Source: Adiantum capillus-veneris (lineage: Eukaryota > Streptophyta > Polypodiopsida > Polypodiales > Pteridaceae). Taken from it: a DNA stretch of 64,000 nt. The translations under genes were made by a program, and so were the position numbers. How positions within the stretch are numbered: position 1 is the stretch's first letter; each line of letters begins with the position of its first letter. A model generated the notes under the pieces. It did not search any database. It was not told the DNA's origin and saw only the letters and a program-made list of their open reading frames with translations. Positions 1 through 11,000 of the stretch are shown here, piece by piece. Where the stretch lies: NCBI GenBank assembly GCA_014529385.2, contig CM043959.1, positions 46,887,928 to 46,951,927 of the forward strand, given 5' to 3'.

Positions 1-1158
1 ATCCTCTCTGCAATTCTTTCTCTTCTGTTCTGTACTTGGGAGCAATAGAATGTATATTAGATTATCTCAATGTGCTCATTCAGTAGTGCCGATTTAAATG
101 TCATAAATGTAAAGACCCCTAAGATGATCTTTAGGCTCAGTTAACATCATGTTCAGTGGCCTGGCATAACCTAGACTTAAATTGAGTGATAGTGTGAATT
201 ATGCCTTGGAGTACTTACGCGCTCGGCAATGCTATGCGGGTCTGTGGCCTGACCACGTCGAGCACGGACACGTGGCTTCACAGCTCCACCACTAGGATCC
301 TGCCCTAGAGCCGCTTGATCTCCAAAGCTTTGGAGTGACTTCATTTCTTCACTTGCTGCTAAATGAGCCTGAGGACATTAATGTTCACATCAGACCAACA
401 TGCATCAGTTTAGAGTCTAGACTGAGCCAATCACAAAAAATCTTTACACATGCTGAAATATGAATTGAATGCTTTACATATTATGTATGCAATATATTAA
501 CCGTGTATAACAAAGCCTACGATGACGATGACTGTCGTCCCTAGCAGAAAGATTGTTTTACCAATTGCAAGTTCCGGGAAAGACCGTCCAGTGAGAGACT
601 ATCTTCATCCGGCCGTGGCCGCTTCCCATAATGGTAATCTTGAGGAATGACATCAGCTCCTTGTCGTGCATAAGCCTCTGGATCTCCTAAACTCATACCA
701 TGTAATGCCTGAGGCATACCCCCAGTGTACCAAGTAGGAGCCATTGATTGCAAGCTGTGATGGGGTACCTAACGCATAACAAGCATTTATTGGATTTTAT
801 TCAGCCTATAGTCACATAAATCTAGAGTTTTTTCTGTCTGTAGATCATAAGTAACACAATAACTTACAGGCAACCCATGACCTTGGCCTGTATCTAATAT
901 GAGTTCTGATGTTAATGGCACATTGCCTTGTTGCATGGCCCTAGCCAGTACTCCTTGGCTTTCCAAACCTCCACCCATGAGCTGCTGCATATTATTAGGG
1001 GACGCTTTGTGTAGAGCTTGAAGCCCAGCAGTAGATTCCATGGCCACACTGTTCGACGCAGGCCCTGGCGCCATTGTGTCCCACGATGCTTGCCTGTTCG
1101 CACCAACTCCATCACCCCATGGAGATGTAGAAAGCATTTGGTCAAAAATGTCATCCAT
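1..1158 (-). CDS. LRL: LRL/UNE12-type bHLH transcription factor, 5' exons (partial)
   Basis: Nuclear transcription factor of the plant bHLH subfamily that includes LRL1-3 and UNE12; in other land plants LRL members control root-hair or rhizoid development. Four exons can be read on the minus strand: 1158-868, 768-562, 368-219 and 29-1 (continuing off the window). Donors GTAAGT, GTAAAA and GTAAGT and acceptors TTAG, TCAG and ACAG keep one reading frame (97, 69 and 50 codons, all phase 0). The start MDDIFDQML matches the conserved family N-terminus. Exon 3 ends in RVRARRGQATDPHSIAER, the family signature with the His-Glu-Arg DNA-contact residues. Exon 4 continues RRERIAER. The residue at the exon 3/4 join reads Asn where relatives have Leu. 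The helix-loop-helix and C-terminus lie outside the window. The family assignment is firm; orthology within LRL/UNE12 is less so. Confidence 0.9.
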
Positions 1159-2258
1159 GGCTACTTAAAGGGATGCAGAGGAGATGGTGCAAAGGTAATT
1201 ATTAGCAACGGGCTCTAATCATCTGACTCATTGGAAAAGTATGCTATCTGATGTGCTAGCAACCAGCTGATGCCTTATACCGCAACATATGAGCACATAA
1301 CGACAATATTGTTCAACACTCTTCATCATAAACTCATATCAGCAATTCCTAATTCTGTCTACGTTCAAAGAAAGAGAATGTTAGCTCCCTGCAGAGAGCA
1401 TGGTCAAATTATAACAGAGACATGCTGAGATGCAATACTTGAACATGGTGATATGATGTACTGGCTGGCGGATGTACGAAATTCCTCCGAGTCATGCAAA
1501 TGAGCCTAGACCCTAATTTTAGCGCCATGCTGTCAATGCTTTAATTACTTGTTTGGCTGGATTTTCCAATATAGGCTAATTAAAGAACAGGGGAAAGTGG
1601 AATGGTAAGGTATTGGGGGGACGTGGGAAGGCCAACGTCGACGTCAAAGTAAAGCTAGCTGGGCCAAGCAAAGAAAATGGCTCACAATCAGATGTAGGTG
1701 ATTGACAACGGAGGATTAGAGATCCTGCTCTTCTTGCGCGGCAGGCGGAAGGGCGGGCTGTTGGTTGGCAATGCATCTATGTAGAGAGACGGAACTTTTG
1801 CAGGATCCGAAACTGTGCAATGATGACAATCATAATGGCAGGAGCCCGTGAGAATATAGTATAGCAGCAAGAATGCAGCGTGGAGAGCTGTAGAATATGT
1901 TCTAATGTAGCTAGTTGTGGGATGGTGCCTAATGCTGATGCTATATTAAAGCTACAGTAGAATAACTGCAGCTTCTTCTTGTATATAAAAATGAAGCAGA
2001 AGCTGCCGCGGCGGTAAAGCAGAGGATTGACTAAAAGAGAGGCATGGTGGGGGAAGGGTGCGTTGACTGTTGTAAGAACGGGGGACAGCTTCAACAAGAA
2101 ATTAAAACTGGGTTAATGAAAGCGTGATCCGATGGAAAACCTCGCGAGTCGCTACGCATCCGATGAAAAGAGTCGGTTGCTTTTAGTCATGTTATTAAAA
2201 AGCTGGCTGGCTCGAATCGAAGAATCCACAGCTGGTTCCAATTGGCTGGCTGATGATG

Positions 2259-2314
<56 letters not shown>

Positions 2315-2663
2315 GACTTTCTTCCGTCTTGCACTTGGCCCGCGGGCAACTGCCAGATACCCTTGAAGAAAACGCGGAGCAGGGTAATTGTCAAAAAGAG
2401 CGGAGGGGCTCTCGAGGCGCGACCCACCAAGCTGCAGCTCAGCCAGCCCCGCGATTTGCCCCAGAGAGAGAGAGTCTTGAAAGCTCGAGCCCTCATCAGC
2501 CTCGAGTCCTTGACAGACGCTCAACTCAGAAGAGAGAGTCCAGAGAAGAGACTCTCTCACCAGCTCATCAGAAAGTCGGCGACAGTTACAGTTTCTGGAG
2601 TATTGGGATTGGCGTCCAGGGGCTCAGCTTCTCAACACAAGCTGCTGACGTAGGGTTTGTCGA
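1159..2663 (-). promoter_or_regulatory. Upstream region of the LRL-type gene, no coding sequence recognised
   Basis: No conserved protein is visible on either strand. The part from about 2450 to 2580, read on the minus strand, is rich in CTCTCT runs of the sort common in plant 5' leaders, so the transcription start of the LRL-type gene may lie there, with a 5' leader intron between it and the ATG. This is inference. The 173-codon plus-strand frame at 2132-2653 is kept open by the CT microsatellite and is not taken as a gene. Confidence 0.3.
2262..2313. repeat. (CT)n microsatellite
   Basis: About 52 bp of uninterrupted CT dinucleotides on the plus strand, which is (GA)n on the sense strand of the neighbouring LRL-type gene, about 1.1 kb upstream of its ATG. 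GA repeats upstream of plant genes can bind BBR/BPC proteins; whether this one does is unknown. Confidence 0.9.
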
Positions 2664-2672
2664 GAAGGGGCA

Positions 2673-3145
2673 CCTCGTCTCTAACTGACACCCTCAATTT
2701 TTTGAGGGGATCTACGGTTCAAAATCGGCGTCACTTGTCGGTGAAGATCACAACCGTTGATCCCAGATGTGAACTTGATGTAAACTAGATGTAAACTCTG
2801 ACAAATGTGAACTAGTTGTGAACTTGCATTTAAACTAAATGTGAACTTTGCAAAGTCTATGAACTATAGTATTGTGGTGTAAACTCTATGTGACCCGGCG
2901 TAAACTCGATGTGAACTAAGATCGTGGCAGGCAAAATCTACGCAATATGATGCTACCATTCTACATGTTTATCAAAATGCGTATAATAGTTTAGTGGTAA
3001 CACATTGGTCTTGGCATGGGGAGGTTGTGAGGTCGAATCTTACTCAATTTATTTTTTCCTCTCATTGAATCGACGGCTCACGATCAACAATGATCCGGGA
3101 CTGTAGATCCCCTCTAAAACATGAGGGTGTCAAATAGAGACGTGG
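2673..3145. mobile_element. Mutator-type MITE (473 bp) with 9-bp target duplication
   Basis: The two ends are inverted repeats of about 47 bp, starting CC(T/A)CGTCTCTA and containing TGACACCCTCA and GAGGGGATCTAC on both sides, with a handful of mismatches. They are flanked by a perfect 9-bp direct repeat, GAAGGGGCA, at 2664-2672 and 3146-3154. A 9-bp duplication with long terminal inverted repeats is the hallmark of Mutator-like elements. The interior has no transposase frame. Its left half holds degenerate repeats of the GATGTGAACT/TGTAAACT type (2760-2920), and its right half holds a tRNA-like segment. Non-autonomous. Confidence 0.85.
2984..3041 (+). other. tRNA-like segment (A-box and B-box) inside the MITE
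   Basis: TAGTTTAGTGGTAACAC at about 2986 resembles the D-arm/A-box of plant tRNAs such as tRNA-Asp, and GGTCGAATCTT at about 3031 resembles the T-arm/B-box (one base short of the GGTTCGAATCC consensus). The spacing is right for an internal RNA polymerase III promoter. No clean acceptor stem is seen, so this is a tRNA-derived relic (SINE-head-like), not a functional tRNA. Confidence 0.45.
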
Positions 3146-3154
3146 GAAGGGGCA

Positions 3155-4280
3155 CCCGATCGAGTGGACTATGGGAGTCACAATTTACTCACAAATCAGA
3201 GGATAGTACATACCCTAGTGAAGAACCCTTGCCTACATTCTAGATTGCATGTCGACCACTGACCGTAGCTTTGAGGCACGCGGCCGCATAATTAGGGACA
3301 ATTTCACACGCTTAGAGCCGGGTCGCACTCGGTGGGAGTGGGGGGAGGAAGGGGAGGATCCATACCATTTCTAGATATTTCGAAAAGGCTGGTAGGAAAT
3401 CCGAATGCTGCCAATAATCCCACTAACATTTTGAAAAAGGGGGGGGACTAAGCGAGAGTTAAGGAGGATTTCCTTTCTCCGTTAGTGTAGGAGTTTCTGA
3501 GCCTATTGTGGAAGAGCACGCACTCTTGTCAGTTTTGAGCTGGGCTGTTGTGCGCCAAGTGCTGGTTGGGTGCAACTCAGTGCTTCCAAGTCCCCCCATT
3601 CCCCCCCACTCGCCTGGGTGTGACCCGGCTCTTACATGGTGCCACAAATACAATTTAATGGGCGGAAGCACGCACAAACGGTTGGGTTCTCCTGCAAGGC
3701 CCAAAGCTACCTCAACACGCATTAAATGAAGGGGGGCTAAGGGGATCCACGGTCAGCAAGTCCATGAACAAAAATCAAAGCAATCGTAGTCGCAAATGTC
3801 AAGTTAAAACTAAACCCGGACACAAATTAAACCTCAAAAAGGTGGTCGACACATGTTGGCTCACAATATAACATTATAAACATGGGTAAGGGTTTTTGAT
3901 GTGCATGCCAGTGTGGTGGTTATTCCACATGACTTGAAACTTAGGCTGTTAGGTTGCGGGTTCAAAACGTTATTCATGGTAGGGTGCGCACGTGCTGAAG
4001 AAAACTAGCCGCTGCGGCAATTTCTGCTGATGTGGCTTGAAGATTCGTCCGTAGCGTCTAAATCCTTGAAAGTAGGATCTCGCATGTAGTTGACCGCAGC
4101 GACATCTATTTTTGGAGTTGAAGGTTAAATCACCATAGCAAAACTCTCTCACATGTGCGGGAAGAGCTCCCTGCGGCTTCCACCTTGCTTTTCGGCTCCA
4201 GGGGCTGCAGGGAAATGCCCTTTGCATGTGCGCGCCCTTTGGGGGGAGTTTGGGAAGTCTCCTACAAGCTTCTTTATTCA
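3155..4280. other. Intergenic, nothing recognised
   Basis: Short overlapping frames on both strands, the longest about 100 codons (3970-4281 minus). None shows a recognisable domain. G-rich stretches occur at about 3340-3450. Confidence 0.5.
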
Positions 4281-4532
4281 TTGCCCGGGTTTACCTCTCC
4301 TGGAGCTTAGCCTTGCCAGTTTCATTTAGAGAGAATTCACACATGCAGTATAAGTATAGAACCCCTGCCACTCATCAGCAGAATGATAGATGTTAACTCC
4401 ATTCTTTTTTTTCGTTGACTGGGTTTACCTCCCCTCGAGCTTAGCCCTACCAATTTGATTTAGAGCGAATTCGCACAGGCCGAGGTAGAACACCCACTCT
4501 CGTCAGTAGAATCGTCACTAGATATTAACTCT
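4281..4532. repeat. Degenerate direct duplication of about 120 bp
   Basis: 4281-4400 and 4415-4532 are diverged direct copies. Both run from GGGTTTACCTC, through GAGCTTAGCC and ATTTAGAG(A/C)GAATTC, to GAT(G/A)TTAACTC. They are separated by a T-rich 14-bp spacer. Origin unknown. Confidence 0.75.
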
Positions 4533-6247
4533 AGCTTGCGTTAAACAGGTGCTTCTTCAAGAAAGCGAAGGGGGAGAACTACATATGCCACCTCTATCTT
4601 GACACTTTATGACAGGAGCTTAGAGTGGAGACCGGGAGCAATAGGTAGAGAGAGGGAAAGCAAGGCACAGGCAAGAGAGAGAAATGCTGAGGTGACCAGC
4701 AGTGGAAAGGCAATGTTTTGCAACTATGCGTTTTTAGGCATAGTTAAGTTACGAAGCCGGTGGAAAGCTGCAACGTGTCATAGCTTGTCGCTAGAACTAA
4801 GCCTCGTGTGACCAAAGCCTAGTCAAGTGGGGGTTCTCAACTACGCCTTTGCAAATGCACCCTTGCAAATTGCTAGCTACAGCCTACTTGTTTGGGCGAA
4901 GGAGAAAGGAGACAGATTTTGGTGCTCAGTGAGTCAGTGCTTTCATCACCATTATTGATGAGGGCTATCTCTGGGTATTGTTTTCTAAAAATTTCTGTAC
5001 TGGTGGCCTTGCTGGGAATCCTGATTGAGTGGACCTTCCGCTTTTTATTACTAGCTTCCCTCTCGAGCCTCGTCGGGCCTCATGATGAGGGGCCAGGCCT
5101 TCGCAGCAGCCCATCAGCAGCAGTTGCGAGTCTCATGATGATGTCAGGCGTCCCATGCACGCTGCTCAAATCAGTGTCCAGAAGAGACTGCAAATTAAGT
5201 CCACAGTCACCATTCCAGAATATGGAGAGTTATATTCACCATTCCAGAATATGTGAGTTGTTAAAGCTCGTTATATTCGCGTGTGCGCCCCATTTTTCGC
5301 CTAGCGTGGGACCCAGGCCAGCCTCTGCACGTACGCGCGTGCGTGTTCTGGCATTCAAACCCCAAACCCACCGTCACAAAGAGTAGAATCCCAACTTTGC
5401 AGCTCGTTTCCACGACCCCACCACCGCCCCTCCCTGCTCATCTTCTTTTTGCTTCTTTCCAAGTCTTTAGCCTAGCTCCCTCCACGGGGAAACCAGAGTC
5501 GCAGCCATATAGGGAACATATCAAAGGCAATGTTCTCACAAAAAAAGAAGAGTGGATGTGGCGGAAGAAAACCTCAAGAAGAAGCTTACTAGGAAGTGGA
5601 GACTGCAATATAATCGACACACAGGTTTAAATGTCTATGGGCATAACCAACTCTGAGAATAAACATGGCACCCTCATGTGGTTGATTATTCATAAAGGGG
5701 TCTAGAGTGGGGAGTGGGGACAAAGCCCTGAGAGTAAGGAGTGGCTTCTGTCCAAGATGTAAGACATGCGTATAACATGATGTGTCATAGGATTCTACAG
5801 TTGTAGGGAAAACTAGAAAATCGCAAAAGGGTTACTCATAAATTTGTCGTAAGACAATGGAACTATTGCTAGGGAATTAGAAGTATCTTTATGGAATATT
5901 TAGAGGTGCATAGAGATTTCATTCACGTCTTCACATGAAGTGTGAAGTGGTAATAACTCATGTTATTAACACTCCATATGGGAGCTTACTAACAACAAAT
6001 TCACAATGATTGACTAGAACCGGGCATTCTTATAAGCCCATCGGACATCCCTCCTGGCCCATCGGGCCCCGTTCGGGCTCAAGTATTTTCTCAGCACAGC
6101 CCCATATTTGGAGATGGTTATATAAACAATGTCGACTCCTCCATGCCTCCATTTTGGCACACTCTCTAAAGCTTTCAGTAACAATTTTTCTGAGGTTTAT
6201 TCATATGGCTTTAAACTTTGATCCATTTATTTTTTATATACACGAAT
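4533..6247. other. Intergenic, nothing recognised
   Basis: A 164-codon frame at 4892-5386 (plus, TTG start) has a hydrophobic stretch but no recognisable domain, and overlaps a small direct repeat (CACCATTCCAGAATATG twice, 5206-5253). I do not call it a gene. 5640-6000 is AT-rich without structure that I can see. Confidence 0.4.
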
Positions 6248-7035
6248 AGTTACCTCCCTTGGGTGTCTATCCGCGTAGAAATGGGTTTGGGTAGGGAGAA
6301 TACTCCCTTGGGTGTCTCCGACTGGAAACAGGTTTGACCAGGGAGCATCCTCGTGGAGAATTTACGTGGTGCAACATCATGGGAATCATTTATGTAGCTA
6401 GAATAGAGTGCTCCTCATCACTACACCGCGTACTTGTTTGATACGTTTAGTTACCTCCCTTGGGTGTCTATTCATCTGGAAATAGATTTGGATAGGGAGC
6501 ATCCTGGTGAAGGGTTTAGGTGGTGCAAGTGGTTGGGGCTCATTTCTATTGTTGGAATGGAATGCTCATCATCACTACACCGGCATATTTGTCTGTTACA
6601 TTTAGTAATCTCCCTTGGGCGTCTATCCGCTTAGAAACAGGTTCGATAAGGAGCATTCTCATGGAGGGTTTAGGAGGTGCAAGTACCTGGGACACATTTC
6701 TATTATTGGAATGAAGCGCTCCTTATCGCTTCAATATAAATGTACTTGTCTGTTACATTTAGTTACCATCCTTGGGTGTATATCTGCTTGGAAATAGGTT
6801 GGATAGGGAGCATTCTCGTGGAGGGTTTAGGTGGTCCAAGTGCATGGGGCTCATTTCTATTGTTAGAATGGAGCACACCTCATCACTCACCGGTATACTT
6901 GTCTGTTACATTAGTTACCTTCCCTGGGTGTCTATACGATTGGAAACAATTTTGGATAGGGAGCATCCTTGTGGAGCAAGCGCTTGGGGCTCATGTCTAT
7001 TGTTGGAATTGAGCGCCTTTCATCACTACACTGAT
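6248..7035 (+). repeat. Satellite array, about 155-bp unit, five copies
   Basis: Units start near 6248 (truncated first unit), 6301, 6449, 6604, 6761 and 6913, each with AGTTACCTCCCTTGGGTGTCTAT or a variant. They continue through GATAGGGAGCATCCTCGTGG, GGTTTAGGTGGTGCAAG and TCATTTCTATTGTTGGAAT to CATCACTACACCGG. Full-unit spacings are 155, 157 and 152 bp. All short frames across it are repeat shadows. The units differ at many positions, so the array is old or fast-evolving. Confidence 0.9.
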
Positions 7036-7074
7036 TTCATGATGTCTTTTGTTTTATTTCATATGAATATTATT

Positions 7075-7400
7075 ATACTTATTATCCAAATATTCAATTA
7101 AATTCAATTTCTTTAAAACCATATATTTTTGTGCTTTATGAATGCGATGCATTGAGGGATCAACTTGTACCAAATACTCTGATAAGTAAACAAATACCTC
7201 TAGCACGATCCACCCTTTGTCCATACATGCCTTTGGCTGGGACCGTTGCCACACAAAATCTTTGAGAGTCTTTAAAAACCTCTCTAAAAAGAACATCTAT
7301 CATGCATGCACTACTCTACATATAGCGATCTCCTCAACCATGTAAACCAAGAGGTGAATTTGGGTAGGAAGAATCGATCGAGGGAATGCATCCTCAATGG
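7075..7400 (-). pseudogene. CACTA transposase fragment (DUF4218 region) captured in the satellite
   Basis: The minus-strand translation gives the TNP2-associated DUF4218 motif: an AFPRSILPTQIHLLVYMVEE stretch, then FLKTLKDFVWQRSQPKACMD and GWIVLEVFVYLSEYL. In complete transposases this lies between the TNP2 and DUF4216 domains. The DNA is nearly the same as 19386-19715, the 3' end of the second CACTA element below, and starts at the same base pair, TATACTTATTATCC. It sits between satellite monomers, so the fragment was inserted or co-amplified with the satellite. Confidence 0.8.
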
Positions 7401-7570
7401 TACGGGTGTCTATACGCTTGGAAACAGTTTTCGATAGGGAGCATCCTCGTGGAGGATTTAGGTGGTGCAAGCGGTTGGGGCTCATTTCTATTGTTGGAAT
7501 TGAGCACCTTTCATCACAACACTGATTTCATGATGTCTTTTGTTTTATTTCATATGAATATTATTATTAC
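7401..7570 (+). repeat. Sixth copy of the 155-bp satellite, beyond the captured CACTA fragment
   Basis: Starts inside the unit at GGGTGTCTATACGCTTGG and runs to TCATCACAACACTGATTTC. The following 60 bp (ATGATGTCTTTTGTTTTATT and on) also follow the last monomer of the main array at 7038. So the satellite end was duplicated on both sides of the CACTA fragment. Confidence 0.85.
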
Positions 7571-7599
7571 TATGACAATCTCCAAGTGTTTACCGGGCT

Positions 7600-7770
7600 G
7601 TTTTATCGCGTTTTGTAGAGAGAAGGTGCAAATTCAATTAGAGAAACAAGAGAGAGGAGGGTGGGGGTTTCTTTTGTGTTTAAAGTATTATCGCGACTTT
7701 TTGCTCTATTATTACCGCGGTTATTATCGTTGTTATCACCGTGCTTATTACTGTTGTTATATCCAACTGC
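7600..7770. repeat. Subterminal repeat region, left side of CACTA element 1
   Basis: A cluster of TATTACCGCGGTTATTATCG-like motifs at 7688-7760 in both orientations, matching motifs at 12085-12140, 19190-19300 and 24185-24255. In CACTA elements, repeated subterminal motifs are binding sites for the TNPA-type protein; that role here is inferred. Confidence 0.55.
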
Positions 7771-8097
7771 CAATTTAGCGCCTAAACTTTCAACTCCTGG
7801 CTTAACCCCACCCCCCCTCCCCCCAACATTCAAATTTTGGTGTTTCCCTCCACTCAATAAAAAATTAAAGAGTATTGTATATAATTTTCAAATATAAAAA
7901 AGAAGAGAAAGAAAGAGAGAGAGAGAGAGAGAGGGAGGAGAAGGAGGCGGGGGATATAAGATTACACTTGGTTACAACTAAAATAATCATTGTCAGTTGA
8001 TTAACATAATTGAGCATATTCTCAAATCTAAAGAGAGGAAGAGGAGGGAGAGAGAGGTGAATGGATTACACGATAAAAAAACTTCATAACTGCAAAA

Positions 8098-11000
8098 TTT
8101 TTATGAATCATCTTCCAAAAGATCTCTACATGAAGCATCATCCAATTCTAAGCCCATGGATCCTAAATCAATAAAGAGAGAAATGGAATTGTCGTTTGTG
8201 GATGCATTGCCAGCTTCATCATCTTTGAGTTCATCATCCTCCATCTTATCATCTTTATCATCATGACAATCATCCTCGCTAAGACTTTCTGCCGCTAGAC
8301 TTGATTTATCGACCTCCCTCTCCTCTGTTTCCACCTCATCCAAAGTCGGAGGTCAAAGAGGGTCGAAGATAGTCTCCACTTCATTAGTGGAAAATATGGT
8401 TCTCCCCCGAGGTGTTACGAGAATTACGAACCAAAGTTTTGGTTGGTGGATTGCTGGCATATAGATGACCTATAACATAGAAGCTCAAAGTGAGTAATAT
8501 TGGTATAACTAACGCTACAAGAAAATAAGAATAAAAAAGGTACATGTCACTCACCTGCTCACAATTGCGCGGTAAAACTAAATTGTCATACCTCTCTGTG
8601 TGATGCACACTAGAGTCCACCATGTAGAGGCCATTCTCATGTTGTCTAGACACATTTGCAAACCACTTGCACTCGAAGATGAAGGTATGAAAGGTTCTAA
8701 AATTAACCTTTAGTATCCTTTCAATAGTTCCGCAGTACTTGGCTTCATCACCGTCTGTGTCAAAGTTGCCCATGATGGCACAATCCATGGTGGTTCTACG
8801 CTCGTGAATGTGGCGGCGCGTACGAAAGTGACGACCCTTTAACCACATAGAGTTAAAGGAAAGGCACTACAAAATAGAAAAATATATTAATTTATCAAAT
8901 ACATATTAAAGATAATTTCAAGAATAGCGAGACAATATGGTTTAGGTATATGAGTACTCTACCTTTGGTACACAGCTTCGTGCATACTCCCATTCTTTGT
9001 TGGTGATGTCTTCTCCGCGCGCTTTTGCCTCGGTCATTCTCTCGTGAATCCACTCTGTACTAATGAGATCTAGGAAACATGCAAGGTGTCTAGGCATTGG
9101 GGGTGCCCTCCTTCCTCCATGTACCTGTTTCCATGCTTCTCTCTCTTGCAAACGACTTGCCTTTGCCACTGTCCACAAGTCCACCCACTTGGTCATAATC
9201 TTTGCATTGAGAATGCAAAAGTTATCGACCACTCGGGATAGATTCATATCCATGTTAAGTAGTTTCCCCTTTCCACTTGGCAAGTGGGAAGTCATCCTTG
9301 TATCTTCCTCGTCTAACCACATGCGAGGCATTGAAGGATCAACTTGTGCCAAATACTCTGATATGTAAACAAATGCCTCTTGAACGATCCACCCTTTGGC
9401 CATACATGCCTCTGGTTACGAGTTGCACGAAATCTTTGAGAGTCTTTAAAAACCTCTCTAAGAAGAACATCCATCATGCGTGCATTACTCCACATATAGC
9501 TATCTCCTCCACCACGTGAACGAAGAGGTGAATTTGACTAAGAAGGACCGATCGAGGAAATGCATCTTCAATGGCACGGACAGGTTCTGTTGCAAGTATT
9601 TGAGCAGCAGGGATAGCATATATTTCAATTTCCTTGGAGCTCACAAATCTGCAAGAAAACACACAACGATACACTCAGAGTGCTAGTTGAAATTATTGTG
9701 TACATAAAAAAGGTGTAGTTGAGTAGAGTCTTGTGGTGTACCTTACTAGCTCTCCTAGTTTGAAAATAGCGTCCCTGACTTGCTTGTCCCGACATATACA
9801 CATACTCACCGGCAGAATGAACTACAATGTAAATTAGGGAAAGGGAAAGTGAGTGATAGTCATACACACAAACTATAGATAGAATAGGGAATATGAAGAT
9901 TACCTGAAGCACCTTGTGCCAATCATGGGATTTCAACCCATACAATTGAACGCTTCCACCCTTCTTCGCTTTTGTGAAAGCTCCCTTTAGCGACCTTATG
10001 TATCTTGTTGGTGTGCGAATAGAGGCGGTACCCTTCACCTTGTCTAATTCTTCTTTTGCTAGCATCCATGGTGCTTTAGGAAGCACAAGCTTTCCATTTG
10101 GGACATGCCATGGAGTAGTAGAGACGTGGAGACGTTTAAAAGCCTCAAATCCTCCCTCGCACCCAAAGAGTCCTTGCCAATAATGTGGTCCCTTAGTGTT
10201 TGGGCTACATTCTTGAATATGTGCATGGGATCCAAGAGGTGTTGTATTTTTAAGTCCTTGCAATATGGAAGCCTTAAAAATATGGAATACCTTGACATAC
10301 CTTTTGGTGGAAGACATAGAGCCGGATTGTTGTTGTGGTGTTCCTCCCAAATGGTTGCCCAATCTGTCATCGTGAGCTTTAGAGGAGTCTTCCCATTTGT
10401 TGGAGCCTCGTGCTTGTTATGCCCTTGGGGTAAGAAACGATGTTTGTTTGGATAGATTACCTTACGCAAGGAATTGGGCCTCTTCGTCGCCAACGATGGC
10501 CCGCAAGTAGGACATGCATTGTGCCCCGATGTGAAAAACCCTGCATACATATCATATGGTTAGAGAGATAGGGGAACTAAATTGAGCTAAAGGGAGAGAG
10601 GGAAAGAGAGAGAGAGAAAAGGGGGTTACCAAAAATCTCTCCAAGCCCAGGATAGTCGTGCATAGTCCACATAAGGATTCCCCTCACTTGGGCCTCTCTC
10701 CCTCCCTTTGCAAGTGAGACATCGACAACAGGAATGCCTCTCCATAACTCCTCGATGAGGGGCTCGAGGCAATATCAATATTTGACACTTTGTACTTCCT
10801 TGGAACAAGCAAGGAAACAAGTATATTTCCCTTCTTGGTTGTCTCCCATGGTAGAATAGTGTAGTTGACAATCACCACAGGCCAAGTGATCCATGAAGTA
10901 GACTTAGTGCCGAAGGGGTTGACACCATCACTTGCTAACCCAAGCCTCAAGTTCGAGGCTCCAACCCATCATTTGAGCGCAAGTGCAGTGACGTACGATC

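Noticed and set aside
2132-2653. 173-codon plus-strand frame
   Set aside because: Its middle is a CT microsatellite (Leu-Ser repeat), no domain is visible, and a minus-strand frame is open over the same tract.
2984-3041. Functional tRNA gene
   Set aside because: No pairing acceptor stem, the B-box lacks one base, and it lies inside a MITE.
4892-5386. 164-codon ORF as a host gene
   Set aside because: TTG start, no recognisable domain, and includes an internal direct repeat; nothing supports translation.
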